Below, in pieces: positions 25,517 to 34,980 of a stretch of DNA of 64,000 nucleotides. The position numbers and the translations under genes were made by a program. Origin of the DNA: CAVTPD01 sp963736575 (GTDB lineage: Bacteria; Bacteroidota; Bacteroidia; Cytophagales; JAAEPT01); NCBI GenBank assembly GCA_963736575.1, contig CAVTPD010000001.1, positions 310,001 to 374,000 on the forward strand, written 5' to 3'. The notes below the pieces were generated by a model. That model was not told the DNA's origin. It made no database searches and saw nothing but the letters and a program-made list of their open reading frames with translations. Numbering within the stretch: position 1 is the first letter of the stretch; every line of letters starts with the position of its first letter.

Positions 25517-27296
25517 ATGAACAAGCAAGTAAGAATAATATTATTTTTCGCCTTTTGGGCAGTGTTTGCAGGGGCAAAAGCTCAAACAACATTTTATCTT
25601 GAAGGTTTAGGTAGAGCCCTGACTACAAGTGATAAATTAGAAGGCGACGTAGTAGAGCAGCAAGACTCTATTGTAAATAAAGGTGTTGGTGGATACCAAC
25701 TTTTCGATATGGGTATGAACCTAGAAAGAGAAGGTGGTTTTAAAGCCAATTTCATTTTAAGAGCTAAAAATCAGTTTGGTGGATTTTATGGTGCGGGTGT
25801 ATCATTAGATTATCGTCAGTTATACTTAGAAGGTATAATAGCCAAAGGGATTAAATACAAAATTGGTGATATAGATTTAGGCTTAAGTTCTTATACCTTA
25901 AGTAACTCTTATTCTACAATGACCAAATACGAATCTGATATCTTTAAAGGTAGAAGAGGTATTTTAGAATACGAGAACTTCATCACAGATAAAAACACAT
26001 GGAGGTTACAAGGTGTGGATTTTCAAGGTAAAGTTCTTTTTGAAAAAGGAATAGATAATATAGCGTTCAAAGCGTTTGCTGTAAGAACTAATCCGTACAA
26101 CCAAATTGGAGCTACCGATAGAATTCTTTTTGGTGGAAATGTTGATGTTAAACAAAGCGATGTTTTCTCATTAGGTTTCAACACTACCTATTTTTCAGAT
26201 TTAGAAATATCTACTCAACAACAGAATTTAACAAACTTTGTTGGAACTGTAGCTCCCAAAGTAACGCTTCCTCTTAATGAGAACATGAATGTTTTGGTTA
26301 TGGGTGAAGTTGGTTCTTCAAGCTTTAAGTATGAAGATGTAGGTGCTAACCAAACCGAAAGTTACGGTGGTTCTATAGTAGATGCTAAAGTGGGATACGA
26401 GAATAAACCATTAGCCTTTAAATTAACCGCAGGTTATAAAATGGTATCACAAGATTTTAGAAGTGCAGCAGCACAATCAATGAGATACAATGAAACTTGG
26501 GATGTGAATTCTACTTCTTACCAAACAACTAGTGTTTTCTCTGAAGTACCTTTAGTAGTTGGCGGTAATCCAATGGCCTCATTTAGACAAGCTAATTTGT
26601 ATGACAGATATACACAACAAAATATCTATTACAGAAATATTAGTGGTCAATTACAACAATTTAATCCAATTTATGGTAACGCTACCCCTTATGGAGAAGC
26701 CACACCTAACCGACAAGGTATTGTAGTAGACGCTGGTATTGGTAATGAAGAAAAAGGATACGAAGTTGATGTTAAGTACCAAATGTTGGAAGAACAAGAG
26801 GCTTTATTATCCTTAACTGGAGAAAAGAGAAAATTCTCTGTAATTAGAGCAGGTGGGGCATTGTATTTAGGTAAGTTATTAGAGTGGGATAAAATGTTAA
26901 CTATTTCTGCCTCTTATAATTCTGAAAATACTTCAAGAGGATGGTGCGGATAAAATTGATCTTAAGTCTAATTTAATTGATGCTGGATTGGTATTAGAAT
27001 TTTTACCAAACTTAGATTTGCTTGTAGGTTATAAATCTCTTAAAAGTGAAGGTAATGAGTTTTACGAGCATTATGATGAGTTCAACACGCCTTTGCCAGC
27101 AGTTACTACATTAGATATTGATACTCAGCAAGACATTGTGTCTGGTGGCTTAAGATTCCGTTTTAACGAGAATGCAGCTATTATTGCTAACTATAATAAA
27201 GTAAACATTAAAGGTGGTATGACAACTGCAGGTGGTAATCTTCCTTTAGATTACTCACAAAATCAATTGTTTATACACTACTTCATGAAATTTTAA
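25517..27296 (+). pseudogene. Outer-membrane beta-barrel protein (barrel 2), one frame break
   Basis: Signal peptide (ILFFAFWAVFAGAKAQ) followed by a 590-residue barrel-like sequence. Its N-terminal part has YLEGLGRALTTSDKL and FKANFILRAKNQFGG, and it closes QLFIHYFMKF with a terminal Phe. The frame breaks near 26929-26932 within SYNSEN; one extra base explains it, and the second part (DGADKIDLKSNLIDAGLVLEF onward) continues the barrel in the next frame. Not similar by eye to barrel 1 beyond general barrel features. Spacing of 13 bp from barrel 1 argues for one transcript. Function unknown; a carbohydrate-pore partner is a guess from context. Confidence 0.72.
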
Positions 27297-27301
27297 TAGG
27301 T

Positions 27302-28457
27302 ATGTCTAAACGAAATATATTAATACTAACAACTAGCCTTTTTATGTCCCTTGTATTGTTGGGATGTAAAAAGGGCTATGATTCGTCTACGCTTTCAAAA
27401 TACCAATCTGGTTCTGCTAGTTCAGCAATAGTAGATTCTCTTAAATATTTTGTTGTTGATACAAAGGTAATGTTACCCCAAATTCAGTAAACATTGATTT
27501 TACTAAAGAGTACGTTGCTTTTGAGGGTTCTATTAGTGAAGCGGCTACTTGGTATGTTGATATACTAGATATTACAAGTGGAGCAATGAAAAACTATCCG
27601 GATTTGGTATGTATGTTGATTCTTCAGCTGTTAAATGGTACGGAGATTCTGACAATCTTTATTATTTCAGTAAAAATGATTCTTGTGTTGCAAGATTAAC
27701 TATACTGGGCACAGAGGTAGCTTCTTATACTCAAAGCTTTTTTATAGATGAGCAAAGAGTAGATTCTTCTTTTCTTTTAATTGCTGATTTTGAGCCTTAC
27801 GTTGAGCCAAGTGATCAAGGGGTGTGGTAACATTTTGTTCAGAGCAATTATCACTTAACTCTCAGGCACTAATAAAAGCTTGGAATAAGTTTTTTGATAC
27901 TGAAAACAGAAATGAAGAGATTTGTGGGGGATATGCTTTTACTAAATCTGACATCAGATTGTAATAAAAATAATGCTTGCGGTACAGACATGTTACAAGC
28001 GGTAAATGGTGTAGGTTATTTTATGCTAAAAGGTCAAGATTATTCAGATGAACCGGGTAACTTTTTTGTTGGTGGTTTTAATCATGACCCTGTATTATAT
28101 GGAATAGATCCAACTAAAGAATTAGAAGATATTTGGGTTAATTTCTATGTAAATAGTAATGGCAATCAAAATACCGCTTTAAAAGTTAAATTCTACGGAA
28201 TTAAAGGGGATGAGTTTACCAAAGAATTTGAGATTGATTGGAAAGGGTGGCAGTTAGTTAAAATTAAGTTATCTGACTTAGCTCTTGAAAACACTGGTCA
28301 AAGTTCTCCAGGTAAATTAGTGCCAAGTCAGATTAAAAGAATGGGGTTTGAAGCACTTTGTAATAAAGGCGTAGGGTCTGGCTGTAACATTGAGGTGGCA
28401 GTTGATTATGTGACTATAACTTACGATAAACCATTTAATCCTCAATTAACATATTAA
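27302..28457 (+). pseudogene. Lipoprotein with C-terminal carbohydrate-binding-like domain, four frame breaks
   Basis: Begins MSKRNILILTTSLF with lipobox LLGC, 5 bp after barrel 2. Single-base losses near 27465, 27598-27601 and 27819-27822 and a gain near 27954-27957 must be corrected to read a continuous protein of about 385 residues. The N-terminal half includes GMYVDSSAVKWYG; the second half (GVGYFMLKGQDY, VNFYVNSNGNQNTALKVKFYG, IEVAVDYVTITYDKP) has the strand pattern of a galactose-binding-like carbohydrate-binding module. No named family recognised. The piece at 27894-28457 is not an independent gene. Confidence 0.7.
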
Positions 28458-28463
28458 GGAACT

Positions 28464-30182
28464 ATGAAGAATTTATTATATAAGTACTTTTTTATAAGTA
28501 CGGTTCTATTTGTTGCAGGCTGTATTGGTTTAGAGCCTATAACACTAGAAACAAGGAATGATACACCTATATATAAACCTAGTGGTTTTTCTTATGAAAG
28601 ATTAAAAGATGGTATACTGTTCGACTTTAGAGCAGGTATAGGTGAATGGTGGTCTTCTCCAGAAATAAAGTTAATGAAGCGAGGTTCAGAAATGAAAATA
28701 ACTTCTAACGGTGCTGGGCCCAACTACGAATTATACGGTAGAAGTTTTGACCCATTAGATTTTACAAGCGCACCTGTCTTACGTGTACGTGTTAAACTTG
28801 ATGAAAAGACCGAAGATCTACCCGATTTAAGAATTGACTTAAAAGACGTAAATGATAATCAAACCAATGGTTCTCCAGTAGTGAATACTATTAGAAAAGG
28901 AGACTATGCGTATTATTATTTTGACTTTAACCATAAGTTTATTCAGACTTATCCTAGCAATGCAAAAGTAGATCAATCTGCTATTGCGGGAATTCAGATG
29001 TTTATTAACCCTGGGGGGGAGCCTTATTACGGTACATTTTACATTGAAGAAATTTATGTAATGGCCAACAAAGACGGTTCAGGAATTGTATCTACGGATA
29101 TAGTGATTGATGATTTTGCTGGTGATGTAGGTATGTGGTGGCCTTGTAAGAAGGAAAAAGTAACGGTAACAAAACACGAAACCGAATCGGCCTTGAATGT
29201 TCATATCAATGATGGACAATGGGATTGTTTTGGTCGTGTATTCGGAGAGGTTGATATTAGTGAAAATCCAATTATTAGAATTACAGCAAAAGCAGAGTCT
29301 AAAGACCCCGTTAAGTATACTAATATAATGGCTCGTTTTATTGATGTGAATGAGAACTCTACTGATTTAATTGATGCCCAAAACATGGTTGAAATGGAAG
29401 TTGGTGGTGCTGGTTACAAAGACTATTACAGTGTTTTTAAAGACAGTAGGGAAAATAGCTTGTACTCTTCTCAAGGTGATTTTGATCCTAAAAGAGTTAA
29501 CCGTGTTATTATCTTTATTAACATGAACCGTGAGTCTAACTTTACGGGGGATGTTATTGTAAAAGAAGTAGCTTTCGTTCAGAAACTTCCGTTAGAAGAA
29601 GAAGAGAAAAGAGGAAACCTTTGGGGAGCTAAACCGGGTCTTCAGCCTGAATGGCCTAAAGGCGAAGCTTACTCTTTAATTGATGATTTCAATTCTGTTG
29701 AAGGTTGGAAATCAACTTCTTCAAATTTAGAGATAATTAATGCTCAAGGAATAATGGAGTTGAATTGTAGTAAAGTGGGTGCTGGTTTTGAATATGTAGA
29801 AAAAGACATCAAACCTTTAGACTTCTACGATTTAGAATACCTTAAAGTTACTGCTAGAGCTGCTGTGATTGGCCAGAATGAAAATCCTTCTATACGTATT
29901 GACATGGTAGACAATTTTGGGACCGTTACTAATGCTCGTCCTCAGGAAGTAGAAATCCTTAGTGGTGCCGAGCTAGGGGAATATTATATTAAGTTGAAGA
30001 ATAACTTCTACCAACGTATTCCTGAAATGAAAGTAGTTAATGCAGGTTCAATTAATAAAATTAGAATCTATGTTGAACCTGGAAAGAAAAATTATACAGG
30101 TAAAGTATTCATAGATAAGGTTGAAGCTGTTTCTATTGATCAGTTGCCCGAAGAATGGTTTACTAGGTTAAAAGAACTATAA
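28464..30182 (+). CDS. Lipoprotein with three tandem carbohydrate-binding-like domains
   Basis: 572 residues with lipobox VAGC at about 17-20. The rest is a threefold internal repeat of about 170 residues each (approximately 45-205, 210-375, 400-560). Each repeat opens with a D/F-rich strand and W (GEWWSSPEI, GMWWPCKKE, EGWKSTSSN), has a central 'G-R-x-F' or 'x-K-D-I' plus PLD/VDIS strand, and ends with an I-x-x-F/I-N-P/M-x strand and F-x-I-x-x-I/V. This is the layout of galactose-binding-like beta-sandwiches. No catalytic motif. Likely a multivalent surface glycan binder feeding the GH10 and GH3 enzymes 16 bp and 1.9 kb downstream. Confidence 0.75.
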   Translation: MKNLLYKYFFISTVLFVAGCIGLEPITLETRNDTPIYKPSGFSYERLKDGILFDFRAGIGEWWSSPEIKLMKRGSEMKITSNGAGPNYELYGRSFDPLDFTSAPVLRVRVKLDEKTEDLPDLRIDLKDVNDNQTNGSPVVNTIRKGDYAYYYFDFNHKFIQTYPSNAKVDQSAIAGIQMFINPGGEPYYGTFYIEEIYVMANKDGSGIVSTDIVIDDFAGDVGMWWPCKKEKVTVTKHETESALNVHINDGQWDCFGRVFGEVDISENPIIRITAKAESKDPVKYTNIMARFIDVNENSTDLIDAQNMVEMEVGGAGYKDYYSVFKDSRENSLYSSQGDFDPKRVNRVIIFINMNRESNFTGDVIVKEVAFVQKLPLEEEEKRGNLWGAKPGLQPEWPKGEAYSLIDDFNSVEGWKSTSSNLEIINAQGIMELNCSKVGAGFEYVEKDIKPLDFYDLEYLKVTARAAVIGQNENPSIRIDMVDNFGTVTNARPQEVEILSGAELGEYYIKLKNNFYQRIPEMKVVNAGSINKIRIYVEPGKKNYTGKVFIDKVEAVSIDQLPEEWFTRLKEL

Positions 30183-30197
30183 AACAACAAAATAGTC

Positions 30198-32057
30198 ATG
30201 AGACATATATTATATATAGTTTTTGGATTCTTATCACTGAGCTTAACGGCTCAGGATAAGAACTTCAAGGAATTTAGAGAAGAAGCTGAAAAAGCTTATC
30301 CGTCTGTAGAAGCATCTAATTTTAGATACGCTACACCAGTAATGAAAGACGGTTTTATGGCAGAACGTTATAAAGCTTACGGAGAAGGAATCAATAAAGG
30401 CAAAGGTTCTTCTAAATTTATTAAAGTAGACCGTTTTAAAACTGCCGTTGAAGTAGAAACACACGATGTGTTTTATAACGATTGGGATGTTGAAGTTGGT
30501 TGCCCTATTGATTTTCCTGTTTTCCAGAATGATTTAGTTTACATAACCTTTTGGATTAAATGTTTAGGTTCTAGAGATGAATCTAACCAAGGTTTTACTA
30601 GAGTTTATCTTCAACAAAATGGACCACCGTGGTTAAAGTCAGCAGATGTAAACGTATTAGCCGGTAGTGAATGGGTTCAATACAGAATTCCTTTCCGCGC
30701 TCAGTTTCAAAACTATGCTAAAGGTGAAGCTGCTGTAGCCTTCGCTTTGGGGTATAGTCACCAAACGTTACAGATTGCAGATGTAAGAATTACCAACTTT
30801 GGTTCTTCTGTTTCTGAGGATGAATTACCGGGTACTCAATTTACTTATGAAGGTAGAGAGAAAGATGCCGCTTGGAGAAAAGAAGCACTTGATCGTATTG
30901 AAAAATACAGAAAAGGGGATTTAGAAATTGTTGTAAAAAACAAAAAAGGAGAGGTAGTTCCTAATGCTAAAGTTAAGGTTGAAATGACCAACCATGAATT
31001 TGGTTTTGGTAACATTGTAAACCGTCCTGCATTTTCTAATCCAGGCCCTAATGGTGATGCATACAGAAAAGTTGTTAAGGAAAACTTTAACCTTGTAACT
31101 TTTGAAAATGCTAACAAACACGATATGTGGGAGCAGTACAAAAGCGAAAATAGGTTAGACCAAGTTTTTGAAACCGCCGACACTTTAATTAGCTGGGGTA
31201 TTAAAATTAGAGGTCATGCTTGTGTTTGGCCAAGTACTAGATATACAAAATCTGCTAAGCCATATATAGATAATAATGATAAAGAAGGTCTTAAGAATTT
31301 GTTAATTGACCATACTTTAGAAGTTACCGAAGCAATGAACGGTAGAGTAATTAACTGGGATGTAATGAATGAGCCTTACATCAACCATCAGTTTATGGAT
31401 ATCTTAGGTAAAGAGGCCGTAATTGATTGGTTTAAAACAGCTAGACAAGGTGATCCTAGTTCTACTTTATACATTAATGAAACTCGTTTCTTAATTGATG
31501 GTGGTGTGAATAGAAATGTACAAGATAACCTTTACGAATGGGCAGAGTATCTTAAGAAAAATGATGCACCAATTGGTGGATTAGGTTTCCAAGGTCACTT
31601 TGGTGAAACCGCGTTAACTTCTCCTGAGAAATTATGGGAGATATTTACTCGTTTCGAAAAATTAGATCTTGAATTAAAAATCACTGAGCTTGATATCTGG
31701 ACTAAAGATGAAGAGTTGCAAGCAGATTATATGAGAGACTTCTATACTTTGGTTTATTCTCATCCTTCTTTTACAGGTATTATTAGCTGGGGTTTCTGGG
31801 AGAAATCTCACTGGAGACCAGATGCTGCTTGGTATACTGCCGACTGGAAAGAAAAGAAAATTGCTAAAGTTCATAAAGACTTAGTATACAACCAATGGTG
31901 GACTAATGAAGATGTTACTACTTCTTCAAATGGACAAGCAAAGGTAAATGGCTTTAAAGGTGATTATAAAATTACTGCAATTGTAGATGGTAAAGAATAC
32001 ACTACTAATGCGGTAATTAAAGAAGGATCTAATAAAGTAGAAATCTTAGTTAAATAA
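30198..32057 (+). CDS. GH10 endo-beta-1,4-xylanase with N-terminal binding domain
   Basis: 619 residues; signal peptide cut near LTAQ. Residues about 30-215 form a carbohydrate-binding-like sandwich; 245-575 are the GH10 TIM barrel. The acid/base is Glu392 in WDVMNEP and the nucleophile Glu497 in ITELDIW; GHACVWP and SWGFWEKSHWRP are further GH10 landmarks. A 45-residue C-terminal beta module (GFKGDYKITAIVDGKEY) follows. There is no lipobox and no T9SS tail, so the protein is probably periplasmic or released. GH10 enzymes mostly cut xylan; mixed-linkage glucan cannot be excluded. Confidence 0.93.
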   Translation: MRHILYIVFGFLSLSLTAQDKNFKEFREEAEKAYPSVEASNFRYATPVMKDGFMAERYKAYGEGINKGKGSSKFIKVDRFKTAVEVETHDVFYNDWDVEVGCPIDFPVFQNDLVYITFWIKCLGSRDESNQGFTRVYLQQNGPPWLKSADVNVLAGSEWVQYRIPFRAQFQNYAKGEAAVAFALGYSHQTLQIADVRITNFGSSVSEDELPGTQFTYEGREKDAAWRKEALDRIEKYRKGDLEIVVKNKKGEVVPNAKVKVEMTNHEFGFGNIVNRPAFSNPGPNGDAYRKVVKENFNLVTFENANKHDMWEQYKSENRLDQVFETADTLISWGIKIRGHACVWPSTRYTKSAKPYIDNNDKEGLKNLLIDHTLEVTEAMNGRVINWDVMNEPYINHQFMDILGKEAVIDWFKTARQGDPSSTLYINETRFLIDGGVNRNVQDNLYEWAEYLKKNDAPIGGLGFQGHFGETALTSPEKLWEIFTRFEKLDLELKITELDIWTKDEELQADYMRDFYTLVYSHPSFTGIISWGFWEKSHWRPDAAWYTADWKEKKIAKVHKDLVYNQWWTNEDVTTSSNGQAKVNGFKGDYKITAIVDGKEYTTNAVIKEGSNKVEILVK

Positions 32058-32072
32058 TAAGTAAAAACGGAA

Positions 32073-34556
32073 ATGAGTCGTATTAATTTATTTGTTATAT
32101 GTTCTTTGTTTTTGGCTATTTTTTCATGTAGCCCAAAGTCAGACAATAACAACAAAGAAGAAAAAGAAGGAACAAAAAACACATCTTCTGAAGAAAAATC
32201 AGAGCATGGTGCTGAAATAGAAGCGTTATTAGCTAAGATGTCTCTAGAAGAGAAAGTTGGCCAAATGACTCAGTTAAACCTAAACACATTACTTTATACA
32301 GGTAACGGTAGCGGTTATGATAATAACATAGGGAATATTGATCCTGCTTTATTAGACACTATTATTGGTAAATATAAAGTGGGGTCTATACTTAACGCTA
32401 TTAATCATGCTTATACATTAGAGCAATGGCATGGTATTGTTAAGCAAATACAAGATAAAGCAATGTCTACAGGAAGCAAAATACCAGTTATTTATGGTAT
32501 TGATGCCATTCATGGTGTAACCTTTACATTGGGTTCAACTTTGTTTCCACACAACATTGGTACAGCTGCTTCTTGGAATCCCGAAAATGCTGCACTTTGT
32601 GCTAAAGTAACGGCTAAAGAAGCTAGAGCATCTGGTCTAAGATGGAATTTTGATCCTGTTTTAGATTTAGGAAGAAACCCATTATGGCCTAGATTCCCAG
32701 AGACTTTTGGTGAAGATCCTTTACTAATAGAAAAAATGGGTGTTGCTGCCATTACAGCTTACGAGGAAGATGGTTTAGACCAGCCTACAGCAGTAGCTTC
32801 TTGTATGAAACACTTTATAGCTTATTCTGCATCAAGATCGGGTAGAGATAGAACTCCTTCTTATGTTCCGGAAATTGAGTTAAGAGAATATTATTTGCCA
32901 CAATTTAGAGCGGCTGTAAAAGCAGGTTCTTCAACTATAATGATTAACTCTGGTGAACTAAATGGTGTTCCAGTTCATGCTTCAAAGTACTTATTAACAG
33001 ATGTACTAAGAGGCGAGTTAGGCTTTAAAGGTGTTGTAGTAACAGACTGGGAAGATGTTAATAGAATCCATGAAAGACATAATGTAGCTTCTACTTTAAA
33101 AGAAGCCGTTAAAATTTCTGTAATGGCAGGTATAGACATGAGTATGACGCCACACGATCTTAAATTTTCTAAACTACTTATTGAATTAGTAGAAGATGGT
33201 GACGTACCAATGGAAAGAATTAATACTTCAGTTAGAAGAATTCTTCAATTAAAATATGATTTAGGTCTATTTGAAAATCCTTATGTTGAAGAAGAAGCTA
33301 TTGCTAATTTCGGTAAAGAGGAATACAAGCAAAATGCACTAGATGCGGCTAGAGAAACAATTACTTTATTAAAGAACGAAGAGAACGTTCTTCCGCTTAA
33401 AAAAGGTGCTAAAATTGTTGTTGCTGGTCCTAACGCAAATAATTTAGGTTCTTTACATGGTAGCTGGTCTTATACTTGGCAAGGTTCTCAGTCCGAAGCT
33501 AAGATTTTAGGTACAGGAGATCCTGTTCTAGGTCCTAAGGCTGAAGGAGAAGATTTTGCTAAAGCAACTAAAGATTCAATCTTAAGCTTATACCCAGAAT
33601 CTACTTTAACTATTAAAGAAGCATTAGAAGCTAAATTAGGTGCCGGTAGCGTAGTTTGTAAATCAGTTGAAGATTACGAAGCTGCTGCTAACTACGAATT
33701 ACCTTCTGTAGCTGGTGCAGATGCCATTGTTTTATGTTTAGGTGAAAATGCTTATGCTGAATCTCCAGGTTCAATTAGAGACTTAACATTAGACGCCAGA
33801 CAAATTGCTTTAGCTAAAAAAGCTGTTAAATCTGGTAAGCCAGTAATTTTGGTATTGGTTGAAGGTAGACCAAGAATTATTTCTTCTTTTGTTGGTGATG
33901 TTGATGGTGTGATTCACGCTTACATCCCAGGTAGCCAAGGGGCAAATGCAATTTCTGACGTTCTGTTTGGTGACTATAACCCAGGTGGTAAATTACCATT
34001 CACGTACCCTAAATATGCAGGTGATGTTGTTGCTTATGACCATAAATGGACAGAAAGAAATGTTGAAGAAGCAGTTGGTGTATTTACAGATACTGGTTTT
34101 CAACCGCAATGGCCATTTGGTTTCGGTTTAAGTTACACTACGTTTGAGTATAGTGATTTCACTTTAAGTGCAGATACATTAACGGGTAATGATGTAGTTA
34201 CAGCTTCTGTGACTGTAACAAATACAGGTGATGTTGTTGGTGAAGAAGTTGTTCAGTTATATACAAGAGATATGTATGCTACTATTACGCCTTCATTAAA
34301 ACGTCTTAAAGATTTCGAAAGAATATCAATTGAAGCGGGTGAATCTAAGACAGTAACATTTGAAATTGATAAAGGTGATTTATCTTTCATCTCTTACGAG
34401 CAATCTGCTCACAAATACGAAAGAGTTACTGAAGATGGTGATTTTAAGATTATGATTGGTGCCTTAAGTACCGAGTTAGAAGAGCCTGAATTCCCTTGGA
34501 CTTCATTCTTATCTAGATCATTCAAAAATGCTAAGAGCTTATACTATAAAAATTAA
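32073..34556 (+). CDS. GH3 beta-glucosidase/beta-xylosidase lipoprotein
   Basis: 827 residues with lipobox IFSC and an acidic Lys/Glu/Asn linker. The N-terminal GH3 barrel has KHFIAYSASRSGRDRTP and the nucleophile Asp in GVVVTDWEDV; the alpha/beta sandwich and a C-terminal FnIII-like domain (EEVVQLYTRDMYATITPS) follow. It removes terminal beta-linked sugars, presumably from products of the GH10 enzyme 15 bp upstream. The substrate (xylose or glucose) cannot be fixed from sequence. The last 25 residues (FPWTSFLSRSFKNAKSLYYKN) are an unusual basic extension. Last gene of the island, followed by a strong terminator. Confidence 0.93.
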   Translation: MSRINLFVICSLFLAIFSCSPKSDNNNKEEKEGTKNTSSEEKSEHGAEIEALLAKMSLEEKVGQMTQLNLNTLLYTGNGSGYDNNIGNIDPALLDTIIGKYKVGSILNAINHAYTLEQWHGIVKQIQDKAMSTGSKIPVIYGIDAIHGVTFTLGSTLFPHNIGTAASWNPENAALCAKVTAKEARASGLRWNFDPVLDLGRNPLWPRFPETFGEDPLLIEKMGVAAITAYEEDGLDQPTAVASCMKHFIAYSASRSGRDRTPSYVPEIELREYYLPQFRAAVKAGSSTIMINSGELNGVPVHASKYLLTDVLRGELGFKGVVVTDWEDVNRIHERHNVASTLKEAVKISVMAGIDMSMTPHDLKFSKLLIELVEDGDVPMERINTSVRRILQLKYDLGLFENPYVEEEAIANFGKEEYKQNALDAARETITLLKNEENVLPLKKGAKIVVAGPNANNLGSLHGSWSYTWQGSQSEAKILGTGDPVLGPKAEGEDFAKATKDSILSLYPESTLTIKEALEAKLGAGSVVCKSVEDYEAAANYELPSVAGADAIVLCLGENAYAESPGSIRDLTLDARQIALAKKAVKSGKPVILVLVEGRPRIISSFVGDVDGVIHAYIPGSQGANAISDVLFGDYNPGGKLPFTYPKYAGDVVAYDHKWTERNVEEAVGVFTDTGFQPQWPFGFGLSYTTFEYSDFTLSADTLTGNDVVTASVTVTNTGDVVGEEVVQLYTRDMYATITPSLKRLKDFERISIEAGESKTVTFEIDKGDLSFISYEQSAHKYERVTEDGDFKIMIGALSTELEEPEFPWTSFLSRSFKNAKSLYYKN

Positions 34557-34585
34557 GTTCTAAGTATATAATATCGATATAATAG

Positions 34586-34613
34586 CAAAGGCTACTCATT
34601 TGAGTAGCCTTTG
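34586..34613 (+). terminator. Terminator at the end of the glycan island
   Basis: Perfect 13-bp stem CAAAGGCTACTCA/TGAGTAGCCTTTG with a 2-nt apex, followed by TTGTTTT. Confidence 0.88.
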
Positions 34614-34980
34614 TTGTTTTATAAGGATTTTTACTGATGCCTCTTGTTTTACTTTAATCTAATACTGGATAAAGGTACTGTCCATATTAGTGTGTCTGCT
34701 AGTAGGGTTTTCCACTGTTAACTTCGTAGCTAGATTTTACTAAAGTTATCATCAAATTTAAAATTACTAATGGGGTAGCTGTAAGTTTTTTGGTGCAAGA
34801 ATAAGAGCAAAAAAATACCCCAAACAATTATGTTTAGGGTAATGAGATGGTTTTCTAATTATAGCTTTTTAGAACGTTTAATGCTACAATTACTTCCCTA
34901 AGAAACGCTCAAAAGGGGTTGATTTTGCACGGTAAGCAGGTGTGTTTTTCCGTTACTAGCAGTATTTTGAATAAGAGTTT
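34614..34980. other. Gene-free spacer with one hairpin
   Basis: About 365 bp without coding character. The only structure seen is a hairpin at 34816-34841 (TACCC-AAACA / TGTTT-AGGGTA with one bulge), flanked by an A-run on its left, which could be a terminator for lgt read from the minus strand. Confidence 0.5.

Noticed and set aside
26988..27296. Independent 102-residue protein
   Set aside because: It is the C-terminal end of barrel 2, with the terminal Phe expected of that barrel.
27894..28457. Independent 187-residue gene
   Set aside because: Its first residues come from the wrong frame; the conserved part continues the lipoprotein that starts at 27302 once single-base breaks are corrected.
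34816..34841. Hairpin before lgt considered as a riboswitch
   Set aside because: It lies downstream of the lgt 3' end, is short, and lacks any known aptamer pattern.
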